NCBI GenBank assembly: GCA_946481275.1
Contig: CAMLMV010000011.1
Location: 62,001-126,000 of the forward strand
Length of the DNA stretch: 64,000 nt
Origin: an uncultured Massilia sp.
GTDB taxonomy: Bacteria; Pseudomonadota; Gammaproteobacteria; Burkholderiales; Burkholderiaceae
Reading direction: 5' to 3'
How positions within the stretch are numbered: the first letter of the stretch is position 1; each line of letters opens with the position of its first letter. Of the stretch, positions 1 to 8,993 are shown one piece after another. The position numbers and the translations under genes are program-made. The notes beneath the pieces were generated by a model that saw nothing but the letters and a program-made list of their open reading frames with translations, ran no database searches and had not been told where the DNA came from.

Positions 1-1599
1 GCTGCCCGCCGTCTCCATCGCGTCGAGCGCGTTGCTGAACAGGTTCACGAGGACTTGCTGCAGCCGGTTGCTGTCGCACAGCGCGTACAGGTCGCGCGGA
101 TGCGTGGCCATGCGAAAACCCACGCGCTCCTGCGCGATGCGGCGCTCGACGAGGAACAGCGCCGCGGTGACGGCGTCCGCCACCGGCACGGCGCTCGGCC
201 GCGTGTCCGACTTGCGCGCGAACTGGCGCAGCTGCCCGGTCAACTGGCCCATGCGCTCGACCAGCTGCGAAATGGTCGTGAGGTTCGCGGAGGCGTCGGC
301 GAGCCGGCCGCGCTCGATCAGCACGCGGGCATTGTCCGCCATCGTGCGCAGCGCCGTCAGCGGCTGGTTCAGTTCATGCGTGATGCCGGCGGAGAGCTGT
401 CCCAGCACGGCCATCTTGCCCGCCTGGACCAGTTCGCTCTGCGCCTTGCGCAACTGTTCCTCGGCCTGGCGGCGCACGGCGTTCTCGTCGCGCAGCTCGC
501 GCGTGATCTGCTCCAGGCTCGCGGTACGGTCGGCCACCAGGTTTTCCAACTGATCGTAGGCGCGCTGCAAATCCTCGCGGGCCCGCTGGCGCTGGCGGCC
601 GAGGCGGTGGCGCTGGCGCGCATACAGCACGAGCATGACCGCCAGCGCCTCCGACAGCACCGTCAACAGCGCCGCCGCGCGTGCGCTGGCGCGGGCCGGC
701 GCGAGGTCGGACAGGTACACCATCTGCCAGTTGCGCCTCGCCAGGCCGCGCGACTGGCTCAGCATGGGACCGGTGGCCGGCGGCGGCCCGGCGACGATGC
801 GCGCGCGGGCGTCGAGCGCGCGCACCTCGCGCAGGCCCAGCGGCGTGAGCGCATGCGAGAAGTACTGGCGCGACTGGTCCAGTTCCTGCCGCGCGGCCGG
901 CGTCAGCGGTGCCAGCGTGCGGTATTTCCATTCGGGCACCGAACTGAGAAAGACGACGCCATGCGCATCCGTGAGCAGGGCCCTGCCGCCGGCCTCGGCC
1001 CAGCTCGCTTCCAGGCTCTCGATATTGACCTTGACGGTCGCCACGCCCAGCATGCGGCCGTCGTGATAAATGCCCCGGGCAAAATAATAGCCGGGCTCGC
1101 CCCGCGTCGTGCCGACGCCGTAGAAGCCGCCCGGCATGCCCCGGAGGGCGTCCCGTACGTAGGGCCGGAAGGCGATGTTGTCGCCGACGTAGCTGTCGGG
1201 CGCGCGCCAGTTGCTGGCGGCCTGCGTCACGCCCTGCAGGTTGCTGATGTAGATGCTGGTGGAGCCGGCCAGGCGGTTCACGCGCTCCAGGTAGGTGTTG
1301 ACTTCCCTGCGCAGCGCCTCGTCGCCGGGCTGGCGCAGCATGGCGATGACGTCCTTGTTCAGTTCGAACGTACCGGGCAGGAAATCGTACTTGGACAGCA
1401 GGTGTTCCAGGCCGGCCGCGTACGTGTCGAGCCGCTGCGCGCCGGCCAGCCGCAGCCGGTCGATCGCCGCATCCTCGGCATAGCGGTAGACGATGGCCGC
1501 CAGCGCCGCGCACACCAGCAGCAGCATGACCGACAGCCCCAGCCGGCGTGGCCAGCGGCCGGCCGGGCGCGGGTTGACGGTGGGTGCGGCTGCTGGCAT
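1..1599 (-). CDS. dctB: C4-dicarboxylate sensor histidine kinase DctB (3' end outside window)
   Basis: Membrane sensor kinase, inferred to sense external C4-dicarboxylates and phosphorylate a DctD-type sigma-54 activator. The reading frame is open from the ATG at 1599 to base 1, giving 533 residues with no stop. A membrane segment lies near residues 18-40, followed by a roughly 270-residue periplasmic sensor region, a second membrane segment near 300, a coiled coil, and the HisKA box ITHELNQP with the phospho-accepting His408. An N-box (VNLFSNALDAM) is visible; the DxGxG and GxGLGL ATP-binding parts must lie beyond base 1. AGGA sits about 8 bases before the start. It lies 29 bases downstream of the porin and belongs to the dctA-porin-dctB unit. 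The Dct assignment rests on the HELNQP kinase type and the dctA neighbour. A dctD gene would be expected just outside the window. Confidence 0.85.
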   Translation of the reverse strand, partial: MPAAAPTVNPRPAGRWPRRLGLSVMLLLVCAALAAIVYRYAEDAAIDRLRLAGAQRLDTYAAGLEHLLSKYDFLPGTFELNKDVIAMLRQPGDEALRREVNTYLERVNRLAGSTSIYISNLQGVTQAASNWRAPDSYVGDNIAFRPYVRDALRGMPGGFYGVGTTRGEPGYYFARGIYHDGRMLGVATVKVNIESLEASWAEAGGRALLTDAHGVVFLSSVPEWKYRTLAPLTPAARQELDQSRQYFSHALTPLGLREVRALDARARIVAGPPPATGPMLSQSRGLARRNWQMVYLSDLAPARASARAAALLTVLSEALAVMLVLYARQRHRLGRQRQRAREDLQRAYDQLENLVADRTASLEQITRELRDENAVRRQAEEQLRKAQSELVQAGKMAVLGQLSAGITHELNQPLTALRTMADNARVLIERGRLADASANLTTISQLVERMGQLTGQLRQFARKSDTRPSAVPVADAVTAALFLVERRIAQERVGFRMATHPRDLYALCDSNRLQQVLVNLFSNALDAMETAGS

Positions 1600-1628
1600 G
1601 GCGGTCCTGGAATGTTTACGTTGTGCGA

Positions 1629-2633
1629 TTAAAACACATGACGCACGCCCAGGTTAATGCCCGTGGTGCCGGTGCCGGCGTTCGTGGCGTCGCCGACCGT
1701 GTACGCGGCGCCGCCGCGGTTGACGATATGGCCATACGCCGCATACAGGTCGGTGCGGCGCGACAGGCTGTACTCGTAGCCGATCGCGGCCTGGCGCGCG
1801 TGCGCGTCGCCGCCGGAATCGTCGCGGTGGACGATCACGGAGGCCAGCACCCTGCCCGCGGCGCCGGCCTGCACGGCCGCGCCCAGCAGCGCGTCGCGGC
1901 TGGCGCGGCCCAGCACGTTGCGGTTGCGCGCGAAGGCCGCGTGCGCCGTCACGATGCCGAAGCGGTAGCGGGCCACCAGCATCGTGTTGCGGTCGTGCGC
2001 GGCGCCCGTCGCATCGTTTTGCCGGTGGTGGGTCAGCGCAAGCGTCAGCGGACCCGCCTCGTACGTGGCCGAGGCGTCGAGGGTGCGGTTCTTCGCGGCG
2101 TCGCCGGCCGCCTCGCCCGCGCCGTACAACACGTCGGCGGACAGGCCGTTCCACCTCGGCGACTGGTACTCGACCGAGTTGTCGACCCGGCCGAGTCCGG
2201 GCAGGATGTTCTGCGCATTGCCCGCGAGGCCCGTGCAGAACGGGTCGGCGATGTCGCGCATGACCTTGTAGTACGGCGCGTACTGGCGGCCCAGGCTGAT
2301 CGTGCCGGCCGCGCCGGACAGGCCCACGTACGCCTGGCGGCCGAACAGCAGGCCGCCCTGCGCCGCCTTGCCGGTGTCGATGTTGTAGCCGTTTTCCACC
2401 ACGAAGACGGCGCTCAGGCCGCCGCCAAGATCTTCCTTGCCCTTGAAGCCCAGCCGCGAGCCGGACGCCACGCCGCTGCCGATGTTCTGCGACGAACCCG
2501 CGGCGCCGCCGTGGTCCAGCACGATGCCGGCATCGGCGACGCCGTAGACTTTCACGAACGATTGCGCCTGCGCGCAGGATGCAAACATGGCGAGCGCGCA
2601 CGCGCCGGCGCCGGCGATATGACGATATTTCAA
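1629..2633 (-). CDS. Gram-negative porin (Porin_4 type)
   Basis: Outer-membrane general porin of 334 residues. The N-terminus has a signal peptide with a likely cut after AQA (around residue 23), followed by the porin start SFVKVYGVADAGI. The loop-3 style stretch GLLFGRQAYVGLSG and the C-terminal GVRHVF with terminal Phe fit the 16-strand betaproteobacterial porin family. The start codon is TTG, supported by GGAG six bases upstream. It lies 32 bases after dctA and 29 before dctB on the same strand, so it may be a dedicated outer-membrane entry route for dicarboxylates. Substrate specificity is inferred only from this position. Confidence 0.88.
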   Translation of the reverse strand: MKYRHIAGAGACALAMFASCAQAQSFVKVYGVADAGIVLDHGGAAGSSQNIGSGVASGSRLGFKGKEDLGGGLSAVFVVENGYNIDTGKAAQGGLLFGRQAYVGLSGAAGTISLGRQYAPYYKVMRDIADPFCTGLAGNAQNILPGLGRVDNSVEYQSPRWNGLSADVLYGAGEAAGDAAKNRTLDASATYEAGPLTLALTHHRQNDATGAAHDRNTMLVARYRFGIVTAHAAFARNRNVLGRASRDALLGAAVQAGAAGRVLASVIVHRDDSGGDAHARQAAIGYEYSLSRRTDLYAAYGHIVNRGGAAYTVGDATNAGTGTTGINLGVRHVF

Positions 2634-2665
2634 TGAAGTCTCCGTTGATTTGATTTGTTATGTGG

Positions 2666-3937
2666 TCAGCCGACTTGCGCGACGACGGGTGCGACCTGCT
2701 GCGGCTTCTCTTCCAGCGCGCCTTCCCAGTTGGCGACGACGGCCGTGGCGACGGCATTGCCGACGGCATTGGTGGCCGAGCGGCCCATGTCGAGGAACTG
2801 GTCGATGCCCATCAACAGCAGCAGGCCCGCTTCGGGGATGTGGAACTGGTTCAGCGTGGCGGCGATGACGACCAGCGACGCGCGCGGCACGCCGGCCATG
2901 CCCTTGGAGGTCAGCATCAGCAACAGCAGCATGGTGATCTGCGTGCCCAGCGACAGGTCGATGCCGTACGCCTGCGTGATGAACAGCACGGCGAAGGTGC
3001 AGTACATCATCGAGCCGTCCAGGTTGAACGAATACCCCATCGGCAGCACGAAGCTGGAGATCTTGCGCTGCACGCCGAACTGGTCGAGCGCCAGCAGCAG
3101 CTTGGGATACGCGGCTTCCGAGCTGGCGGTGGAAAACGCGAGCAGGAACGGTTCGCGGATCAGCGCCAGCAAATGCAGCACGCGCTTGCCGATGAACAGC
3201 GAGCCGCCCAGGATCAGCAGCACCCACAGGGTCAGGAGACCGAGGTAGAAGCCGCCCATGAATTTCGCGAACGTGAGGAGAATGCCCAGGCCGTTCGTGG
3301 TGATGATGGAGGCCATCGCCGCGAACACGGCCAGCGGCGCCAGGTTCATGATCACGCCGGTAATGCGCAGCATGACCTGCGCCAGCTGGTCGATCACGGC
3401 GGTGAGGCCGGCTGCCGACTGGCCCAGCGCGCCCAGCGCGGCGCCGAAGAACAGCGCGAACACGAGCACCTGCAGGATCTCGTTGTTGGCCATCGCCTCG
3501 ATCGGCGACTTCGGCACCAGGTGGGCGGCGAAGTCCTTCAGGGTGAACGCCGTGGTCTTCAGGCCCGTGGTCGCGTCGACCGGCGGCAGCGGCAGGTTCA
3601 GGTGCGCGCCCAGCTGCATCACGTTCGACAGCACCATGCCGAGGCTCAGCGAGACCAGCGACGCGATCACGAACCAGGCCATGGCCTTCATGCCGATGCG
3701 GCCGGCCGCGCGGCCGTCGCCCATGTGCGCGATGCCGACGGCCAGCGTCGAGAACACGAGCAGCGAGATGATCATCTTGATCAGCCGGAGGAATACGTCG
3801 GTGACGATGGAAATGTGGGCGGCGATGTCGGCGCTGATCTTCTTGTCGGCGACGGTTTCATGCAGGCCGTAGCCGACCGCGGCGCCCAGTACCATCGCGA
3901 TCAGGATGTACAGGGTCAGGGGACGCTTCTTTTTCAC
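2666..3937 (-). CDS. dctA: C4-dicarboxylate/cation symporter DctA
   Basis: Inner-membrane carrier importing succinate, fumarate or malate with cations (DAACS family). The product is 423 residues, the usual size. Family signatures are visible: the serine-rich re-entrant motif AFSTASSEAAYPK, NLDGSMMYC in the substrate and cation region, and DMGRSATNAVGNAVA near the C-terminus, among about eight hydrophobic segments. The GTG at 3937 is preferred because GGAG lies six bases before it; a TTG twelve bases further upstream would be part of that ribosome-binding site. It is first gene of the dctA-porin-dctB unit, downstream of a sigma-54-type promoter at 4015-4031. Confidence 0.92.
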   Translation of the reverse strand: MKKKRPLTLYILIAMVLGAAVGYGLHETVADKKISADIAAHISIVTDVFLRLIKMIISLLVFSTLAVGIAHMGDGRAAGRIGMKAMAWFVIASLVSLSLGMVLSNVMQLGAHLNLPLPPVDATTGLKTTAFTLKDFAAHLVPKSPIEAMANNEILQVLVFALFFGAALGALGQSAAGLTAVIDQLAQVMLRITGVIMNLAPLAVFAAMASIITTNGLGILLTFAKFMGGFYLGLLTLWVLLILGGSLFIGKRVLHLLALIREPFLLAFSTASSEAAYPKLLLALDQFGVQRKISSFVLPMGYSFNLDGSMMYCTFAVLFITQAYGIDLSLGTQITMLLLLMLTSKGMAGVPRASLVVIAATLNQFHIPEAGLLLLMGIDQFLDMGRSATNAVGNAVATAVVANWEGALEEKPQQVAPVVAQVG

Positions 3938-4014
3938 TTTGATCTCCAAGAATCGCGGCGTTTCTTGGCGCCGCGTGTTGTCGTGACCCGGCGGGAACCG
4001 GGTGCGACCACAAC

Positions 4015-4031
4015 AGCAATACGCATGCCAA
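4015..4031 (-). promoter_or_regulatory. Sigma-54 (-24/-12) promoter for dctA
   Basis: On the minus strand the bases read TTGGCATGCGTATTGCT. This matches YTGGCACGrNNNTTGCW with GG and GC exactly ten bases apart and mismatches only at two less conserved positions. Transcription would start near 4003, about 66 bases before the dctA GTG. DctB/DctD systems classically drive dctA from RpoN promoters, so the context agrees. Confidence 0.7.
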
Positions 4032-4035
4032 AGCC

Positions 4036-4060
4036 CTTGCCAGAAAATTTATCTGGCAAG
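4036..4060. promoter_or_regulatory. Perfect inverted repeat upstream of dctA promoter
   Basis: CTTGCCAGA and TCTGGCAAG form 9-bp arms around a 7-base AT-rich spacer. The repeat abuts the sigma-54 promoter, about 33-57 bases before the predicted start. It has no T-run, so it is not a convincing terminator for the upstream gene. It is a candidate operator for an activator such as DctD; the binding protein is inference. Confidence 0.5.
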
Positions 4061-4167
4061 TCCTTGATTCGAGGAGAGTTTTTCTGAGGAAACTTGAAAC
4101 CGGGGGAGCGCGCCGTCCAACAATCCTGACGGTCCGGATGGGTGCCGTATGAAAAGTTGGACGGCGT

Positions 4168-5544
4168 TCAGCGGACGACGCTGGCCGACGGCGCTTCGTT
4201 GAACTGTTTTCGGTAGCCGCGAATCAACGACGAGCGGCTCTTCAGGCCCAGCCGGTTGGCGGTCTCGAGGATGCCATCGGTGCTGCCGTCCGCCGCCAGC
4301 AGCTCGGCGCGCACCGCGTCCAGCCGGATGCGCCGCAGCACGGCGGTCGGCGACATGCCGAGATGCTCGCGGAATGCCTGCTGCAGCGCCCGCTCGCTGA
4401 CGCCGATATGGGCCGCGATCTCGCCGGTACTGAGGTCGTTGTTGCGGTAGTGATCGGCGATGTAGCGGTAGGCGCGGCGGTACCTGGCGGGGAGGCGCGC
4501 ACTGATGTCGTCGCCGGGCGGCGTCAGACCGTCCAGCGGCGCGCAGACCTGGATCTCGCTGCGCAGGCATTGCAGTGCCTCGGCCGTGTAGGTGGAATAC
4601 AACCGGAGCGCCGCAGCGCTGTCGCCTTTCAGCATCGCGATCTTGGCCTGGCAATAGCGCAGGTCCATGCTCCAGCGCCGGTCGCGCGGGTCGGCGCAAC
4701 GGGCACGCTGCAGGCTCTGCTCGGCCAGGTCGGCGTGCCCGCCGGCCAGCGCGGCCAGCGCGATCTCGACCTGCATGTCCGCGTCGCCGGTGCCGTGGCG
4801 GACCAGCAGCGTCATCACGTCGCGTTCACCGTCGGCCAGGCTCGGCAACAAGGCCAGGCAGGCATGGCGGCGGGCCGCCAGTTCCGGGACCGGGTGATGG
4901 GCGTCGCAGGCGGCCATCGCGCCGGCGAGACGCTCCCATTGAACACGATGGTCGCCGGCCGCGGTGGCCGACTGCCAGAACACATGGTCGCGCAGCGCGG
5001 CGGCGCCGCGCACGCCCAGCCGCACTGCGCAGTCGAGTGCCAGCAGGTCGGCCAGCAGCAGCCAGCGGCCGTCCTCCATTGCCGCGGCCAGCGCGCGCGC
5101 CTGGCGCAACGCGTCGTCGCACGCCGCCTGCTGGCCCAGCTGGTGGTGCACGAGCGCGGCGCCCAGCACCGCTTCGGTCTTCGCCGGCACGGTCGCTGCG
5201 CCGTCCTGGACGATGCGGACGAAACAACCCAGCGCGGCACTGTAGCGGTGCAGGTTCAGCGCCTGCCAGCCTGCGTTGCGGCACGACAGCAGACGCAGGG
5301 TGTCGTTCGACCCCTGCAGTTTCTGCGCGCGCCGAAAATAATCTTCGGCATCTTCTTCGTGCCGCAGCAACAGGGCGGCATCGCCCAATGCCTGCCATGT
5401 GCGCGTGTCGTCGTCGCCAAGGCGCTGGGCATGGCGGCAGGCAGCCCGGAAGTCGCCCTCCTGCATGGCGCGGGCATAGGACGGCATGGCCTGGTCGTGG
5501 GTTTGTGCGGATATCAGTGCGAGATAAATGTGAAACAAGGGCAT
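4168..5544 (-). CDS. AraC-family transcriptional regulator with TPR-like N-terminal region
   Basis: The C-terminal ~100 residues are an AraC-type double helix-turn-helix (RYIADHYRNNDLSTGEIA, then SERALQQAFREHLGMSP and a second helix pair ending near KQFNEAPS). The long alanine-rich helical region before it (DAEDYFRRAQKL, LGAALVHHQLGQQAACDDAL) looks like degenerate TPR repeats rather than a cupin sensor. The ATG at 5544 leaves a 160-base divergent promoter region. A TTG at 5667 would add 41 residues containing six cysteines but has no ribosome-binding site and nearly abuts the divergent gene. Target genes are unknown; the neighbouring two-component genes may share its pathway. Confidence 0.75.
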   Translation of the reverse strand: MPLFHIYLALISAQTHDQAMPSYARAMQEGDFRAACRHAQRLGDDDTRTWQALGDAALLLRHEEDAEDYFRRAQKLQGSNDTLRLLSCRNAGWQALNLHRYSAALGCFVRIVQDGAATVPAKTEAVLGAALVHHQLGQQAACDDALRQARALAAAMEDGRWLLLADLLALDCAVRLGVRGAAALRDHVFWQSATAAGDHRVQWERLAGAMAACDAHHPVPELAARRHACLALLPSLADGERDVMTLLVRHGTGDADMQVEIALAALAGGHADLAEQSLQRARCADPRDRRWSMDLRYCQAKIAMLKGDSAAALRLYSTYTAEALQCLRSEIQVCAPLDGLTPPGDDISARLPARYRRAYRYIADHYRNNDLSTGEIAAHIGVSERALQQAFREHLGMSPTAVLRRIRLDAVRAELLAADGSTDGILETANRLGLKSRSSLIRGYRKQFNEAPSASVVR

Positions 5545-5706
5545 CACCTCGTTGTAACGACATGCGGTGCAGGCATGGTCGCAGAACGGGCGCGCGCCGA
5601 CGACCCCGCAGATGTCGGGATGACAAGCAGACAATTGCTCACCACAAACCTGCAGCTCGTCATACAATGAAATGTTTCAGAAAATTAAGCATAAATCGGA
5701 GAACAC

Positions 5707-6390
5707 ATGAGCGATGCGGCACCATTGACGATCCTGGTGCTGGAAGACCAGGGTCTGGTGCGCGCCGGCATGCGGGAACTGATCCGCATCGCCCAGCCGG
5801 ATGCGCACATCGAAGAGGCGGCCACGTACGGGGACGCCATCGCGCTGTTGGGCACGAACCGGTTCGACCTTGCCTTCCTGGATTTCACGCTGAAATCCGA
5901 AAAGACCGGGCTCGATGTCGTCAAATACCTGCGCGAGCACAACCTCGACACGCGCGCCATCATGCTGTCCGCCCACGCCGACCGCGAGATCGTCCTCGAA
6001 TGCATCCAGGCCGGCGCCTGCGGCTACATTCCCAAGGACATGGACCACGACGGCATTTTCCAGCGGGCGCTCGACACCGTGTTCCAGGGCGGAATCTTCG
6101 TGCCGGCGACGGCGATGACGCGCGCGGGCGTGCCCGCGCCGCCCGTCCCGCCCCTGCCCTGCATCCCCGCGGCGGACCTCGGCGTCACGGGGCGCTGCCT
6201 CGAAGTGCTGTATTACCTGTGCCAGGGTTTGCCGAACAAGGCCATCGCCAACAGGATGCAGGTCGAGGAAGGCACCATCCGCAAGGACTACGTCCCCAAA
6301 CTGTTCCGCATTTTCCAGGTGACGCGCCGCACCGAGCTGCTGGTCGAGGTGTCGCGCCGCGGCGTCATCGTACCGCCGCTGCCGCGCTGA
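5707..6390 (+). CDS. NarL/FixJ-type response regulator
   Basis: Two-domain response regulator of 227 residues. The receiver domain (residues 7-125) has the acidic pair E13-D14, phospho-acceptor Asp59 in DLAFLDFT, and the conserved Lys in YIPKD. A Pro/Ala linker leads to a LuxR-type helix-turn-helix (about 157-215) containing LPNKAIANRMQVEEGTIRKD. GGAG lies about five bases before the ATG. The gene is divergent from the AraC/TPR regulator and convergent with the hybrid kinase, whose 3' end it overlaps by 26 bases. That kinase is the likely partner. Regulated genes cannot be named. Confidence 0.85.
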   Translation: MSDAAPLTILVLEDQGLVRAGMRELIRIAQPDAHIEEAATYGDAIALLGTNRFDLAFLDFTLKSEKTGLDVVKYLREHNLDTRAIMLSAHADREIVLECIQAGACGYIPKDMDHDGIFQRALDTVFQGGIFVPATAMTRAGVPAPPVPPLPCIPAADLGVTGRCLEVLYYLCQGLPNKAIANRMQVEEGTIRKDYVPKLFRIFQVTRRTELLVEVSRRGVIVPPLPR

Positions 6391-8932
6391 GGGACGGCGC
6401 CGCGCCGCACGCCGCGCGGATCGTCGCCAGCAGCGTCGCCGCCGCCACCGGCTTGCGCAGCACGGTCGCGTGTTCCAGCCCATCCGCCAGCGTCACCGGC
6501 GCGCTTTCGCCCGTCAGCACGATGACGGGCAGCGCGGTGTCGAATTCGCGCGCCACCGCGCGCACCACGTCGCGCGCCGTGCGTCCGTCCGGCAGCGCAT
6601 AGTCGGTCAGCACGAGGTCGGGCATGCGTTCGAGGCCCGGCAACAGGGTTTCCAGCTCGGCCAGCGAACCGGCCGCTTCGTAGCGCACCCCGTATTCGCG
6701 CAACAGCAGTGCGGTCGACTGCCGCACGAGGCCGTCGTCCTCGACGTACAGGACGTACAGGCCGGCGACGTCGGCGGCCGTGGCGGGGACCGGCGCGGCC
6801 ACGGGCGCCGGCGCGGCGCCGGCCGCCGCGCGCGGCACGCTGACGGAAAAGCGGCTGCCGGCACCGGGCCGCGAGCGCAGCTTCAGGCTGTGGCGCTCGA
6901 GCAGCGCCAGCGACGACGCGACGATGGACAGGCCGAGACCGATGCCGCGGTTCCGGTCCCGGCCCTGGTTGTCGACCTGGAAGAACGGCTTGAAGACGTC
7001 CTTCTGCAGCGCGGCGGGAATTCCGACACCGTTGTCGACGATGTCGACCCGGCACTCATGGCGCAGGCGCACGACGCTCACCAGCACGACCGCGCCGCCG
7101 GGGCGCTGCGGGTCGCCGTATTTGATGGCGTTCGACAGCAGGTTGGCCAGCACCCGCGCCAGCATCTGGCGGTCGCTGTGCACCGCCAGCGCGCGGCCGG
7201 CGCGCAGGCGCAGCCGGATGGTCACGGCATGCGGCGCGCTGAGCGGGCGCAGCGAGCGCACGGTCTCGGCGACCAGTTCGCCAAGGTCGAACACGCTGTA
7301 GTCGGCGACGATGGCGCCGGATTCCAGCCGCGACAGATCCAGGACCGCGTCGAACGACGAGCGCATGACGCCGGTGGCCTCCTGCATCGTGCCGATCAGC
7401 GCGCGGCCCTTGTCGACGTCGCCGCGGTCGAGCGCGTGGCGGGCCGCGGCGAGCAGGTTGCCGATGGCCTGCATCGGCTGGCGCAGGTCGTGCGCCGCCT
7501 CGGCCATGAACTGCGATTTCTTGTGGTTTTCCTGCAGCGCGCGGCGGCGCGACCGCTCCTTGTCGCGGAACTTGAAGACACCGATCATGCCGACCAGCAG
7601 CGCCACCGCCACGCCGAGCGCCAGTTCCAGGTCGCCGTTCCTCAACTCGGCCTGCTGCAAGCGCGTTTTTTCGCGCAGCGCGGCGATCTCCTTCTGCCGC
7701 GCCGTGAATTCGAATTCCGAACGGACCTTCAGCGTGGCGCGGTCGAGCGCGCGCTGGGCGGCATCCTCCTTCAGCTTGCCGAGCTCGCGCAACGCCGCGG
7801 CGGCTTCGCGGAACAGGCCGGCCCGCTCGTAGGCCGCCGCCAGGCTGTCGAGCAGGTCGATGACCGACTGGTCTTCCTTGCCGGCGCGGTACAGCGCCAG
7901 CGCAGCGCGGACTTCGTCGTCGCCCTGCTGCACGGCGCCCATGCCGATGCGGCACAGGCCGATGTCGGCGCGCAGGCCGGCACTGTCGCTGGCGTCGGCA
8001 CTGCCCGGCAGCAGGGCCAGGGCGCCCTCGGCCAGGCGCAGGCACTCGGCGTAGCGGCCGGCCTTCCACGCGGCGTGGCTGCGTATGCCTTGCGTCTGCG
8101 CCTCCACCCACTTGTCGCCCACCTGCCGCGCCAGCGCCAGCGCCTGCCCGCACGCGCGGTCGGCCTGCGCCGGCTGCTGCAGCCGCTCGTACAGTACGCA
8201 GCGGCTCCGTGCGAGCGTGCCCTGCATGGCGCGCGCGTCCTGGGCCTCGGCGACAGCCTGCGCCTGCAGGTTGTAGTCGAGCGCCTCGCGGTAATCGCCC
8301 ATCAGCGTGTACAGCACGGCGATGTTGTTCATGGCGACGGCGCGGTGGAACTCGTCGGTCTTGCCATGGCCGTCCAGCAGGCCGAGCGCGGCGATCTGGT
8401 GCTGGAGCGCGCTTTTCACGTCGCCCTGTTCCTGGTAACACATGGCGGCGGTGTCGTGCATGGCGGCGCCGGTCCGGTGTACCGCGCCGTCGTCGCGCGC
8501 CAGCGCGGCCTCGACGAGCTGCACGCACTCGGCGTGCCGGCTGTCGAACAGCGACAGGACCCGGGCGCGGTAATTCTGCGCCCACAGCTCGCTCTGAAGG
8601 TCGTGTTCGCGCGCGCCCAGTGCGGCGAGTTCGTCGATGTAATGGCGCGCCCGTTGATCGTGCGCATCGACGTAGAAGTTGATCAGGGTGTTGAGCGTCT
8701 TGCTGCGGTCGTTCAGCGTCGCCGACGCCGGCATGTGATCGTGCAACGCCTGCAACTGCGTCATCGCCGCCGGCACGTCGGACTGGGCCAGGTCGCGCAG
8801 CCGCAGCAGTTCGGCGTACACCGGCGTGACCGGCGGATCGGCGGCCCACGCGGCGCCCGCGGCCAGCGGCGCCAGGCAGGCGAACCAGAGACGGAACAGC
8901 GGACGCGAGAGGGACATGGACAGTTTCGGCAT
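6365..8932 (-). CDS. Hybrid sensor histidine kinase with periplasmic TPR region
   Basis: A 855-residue kinase: signal peptide (cut near AAWA), a roughly 380-residue TPR-rich region predicted to be periplasmic, a coiled coil, one membrane segment near 436-454, HisKA with AEAAHDLRQP (His481), HATPase with N-box LLSNAIKYGD (Asn601), G1 DNGVGIP and G2 GIGLGLSI, an Ala/Pro linker, and a C-terminal receiver domain with Asp777 in LVLTDYALPDG. The ATG at 8932 has AGGAAA just upstream; earlier starts as far as a TTG at 9001 are possible but weaker. A terminal receiver implies a phosphorelay or autoregulation, and no separate Hpt protein is visible here. It lies 61 bases downstream of the gene at 8994-9647. 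Confidence 0.88.
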   Translation of the reverse strand: MPKLSMSLSRPLFRLWFACLAPLAAGAAWAADPPVTPVYAELLRLRDLAQSDVPAAMTQLQALHDHMPASATLNDRSKTLNTLINFYVDAHDQRARHYIDELAALGAREHDLQSELWAQNYRARVLSLFDSRHAECVQLVEAALARDDGAVHRTGAAMHDTAAMCYQEQGDVKSALQHQIAALGLLDGHGKTDEFHRAVAMNNIAVLYTLMGDYREALDYNLQAQAVAEAQDARAMQGTLARSRCVLYERLQQPAQADRACGQALALARQVGDKWVEAQTQGIRSHAAWKAGRYAECLRLAEGALALLPGSADASDSAGLRADIGLCRIGMGAVQQGDDEVRAALALYRAGKEDQSVIDLLDSLAAAYERAGLFREAAAALRELGKLKEDAAQRALDRATLKVRSEFEFTARQKEIAALREKTRLQQAELRNGDLELALGVAVALLVGMIGVFKFRDKERSRRRALQENHKKSQFMAEAAHDLRQPMQAIGNLLAAARHALDRGDVDKGRALIGTMQEATGVMRSSFDAVLDLSRLESGAIVADYSVFDLGELVAETVRSLRPLSAPHAVTIRLRLRAGRALAVHSDRQMLARVLANLLSNAIKYGDPQRPGGAVVLVSVVRLRHECRVDIVDNGVGIPAALQKDVFKPFFQVDNQGRDRNRGIGLGLSIVASSLALLERHSLKLRSRPGAGSRFSVSVPRAAAGAAPAPVAAPVPATAADVAGLYVLYVEDDGLVRQSTALLLREYGVRYEAAGSLAELETLLPGLERMPDLVLTDYALPDGRTARDVVRAVAREFDTALPVIVLTGESAPVTLADGLEHATVLRKPVAAATLLATIRAACGAAPSLSAAAAVR

Positions 8933-8993
8933 CGATTTCCTGCCGAGTTTGCCGAATGTCATTACGTTTGTCCAAGACATTTGTTGCCGCCTC

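Noticed and set aside
4025..4041. Alternative sigma-54 match TGGCAAGGGCTTTGGCA on the minus strand
   Set aside because: The GG and GC pairs are eleven bases apart instead of ten. The site at 4015-4031 has correct spacing and better bases.
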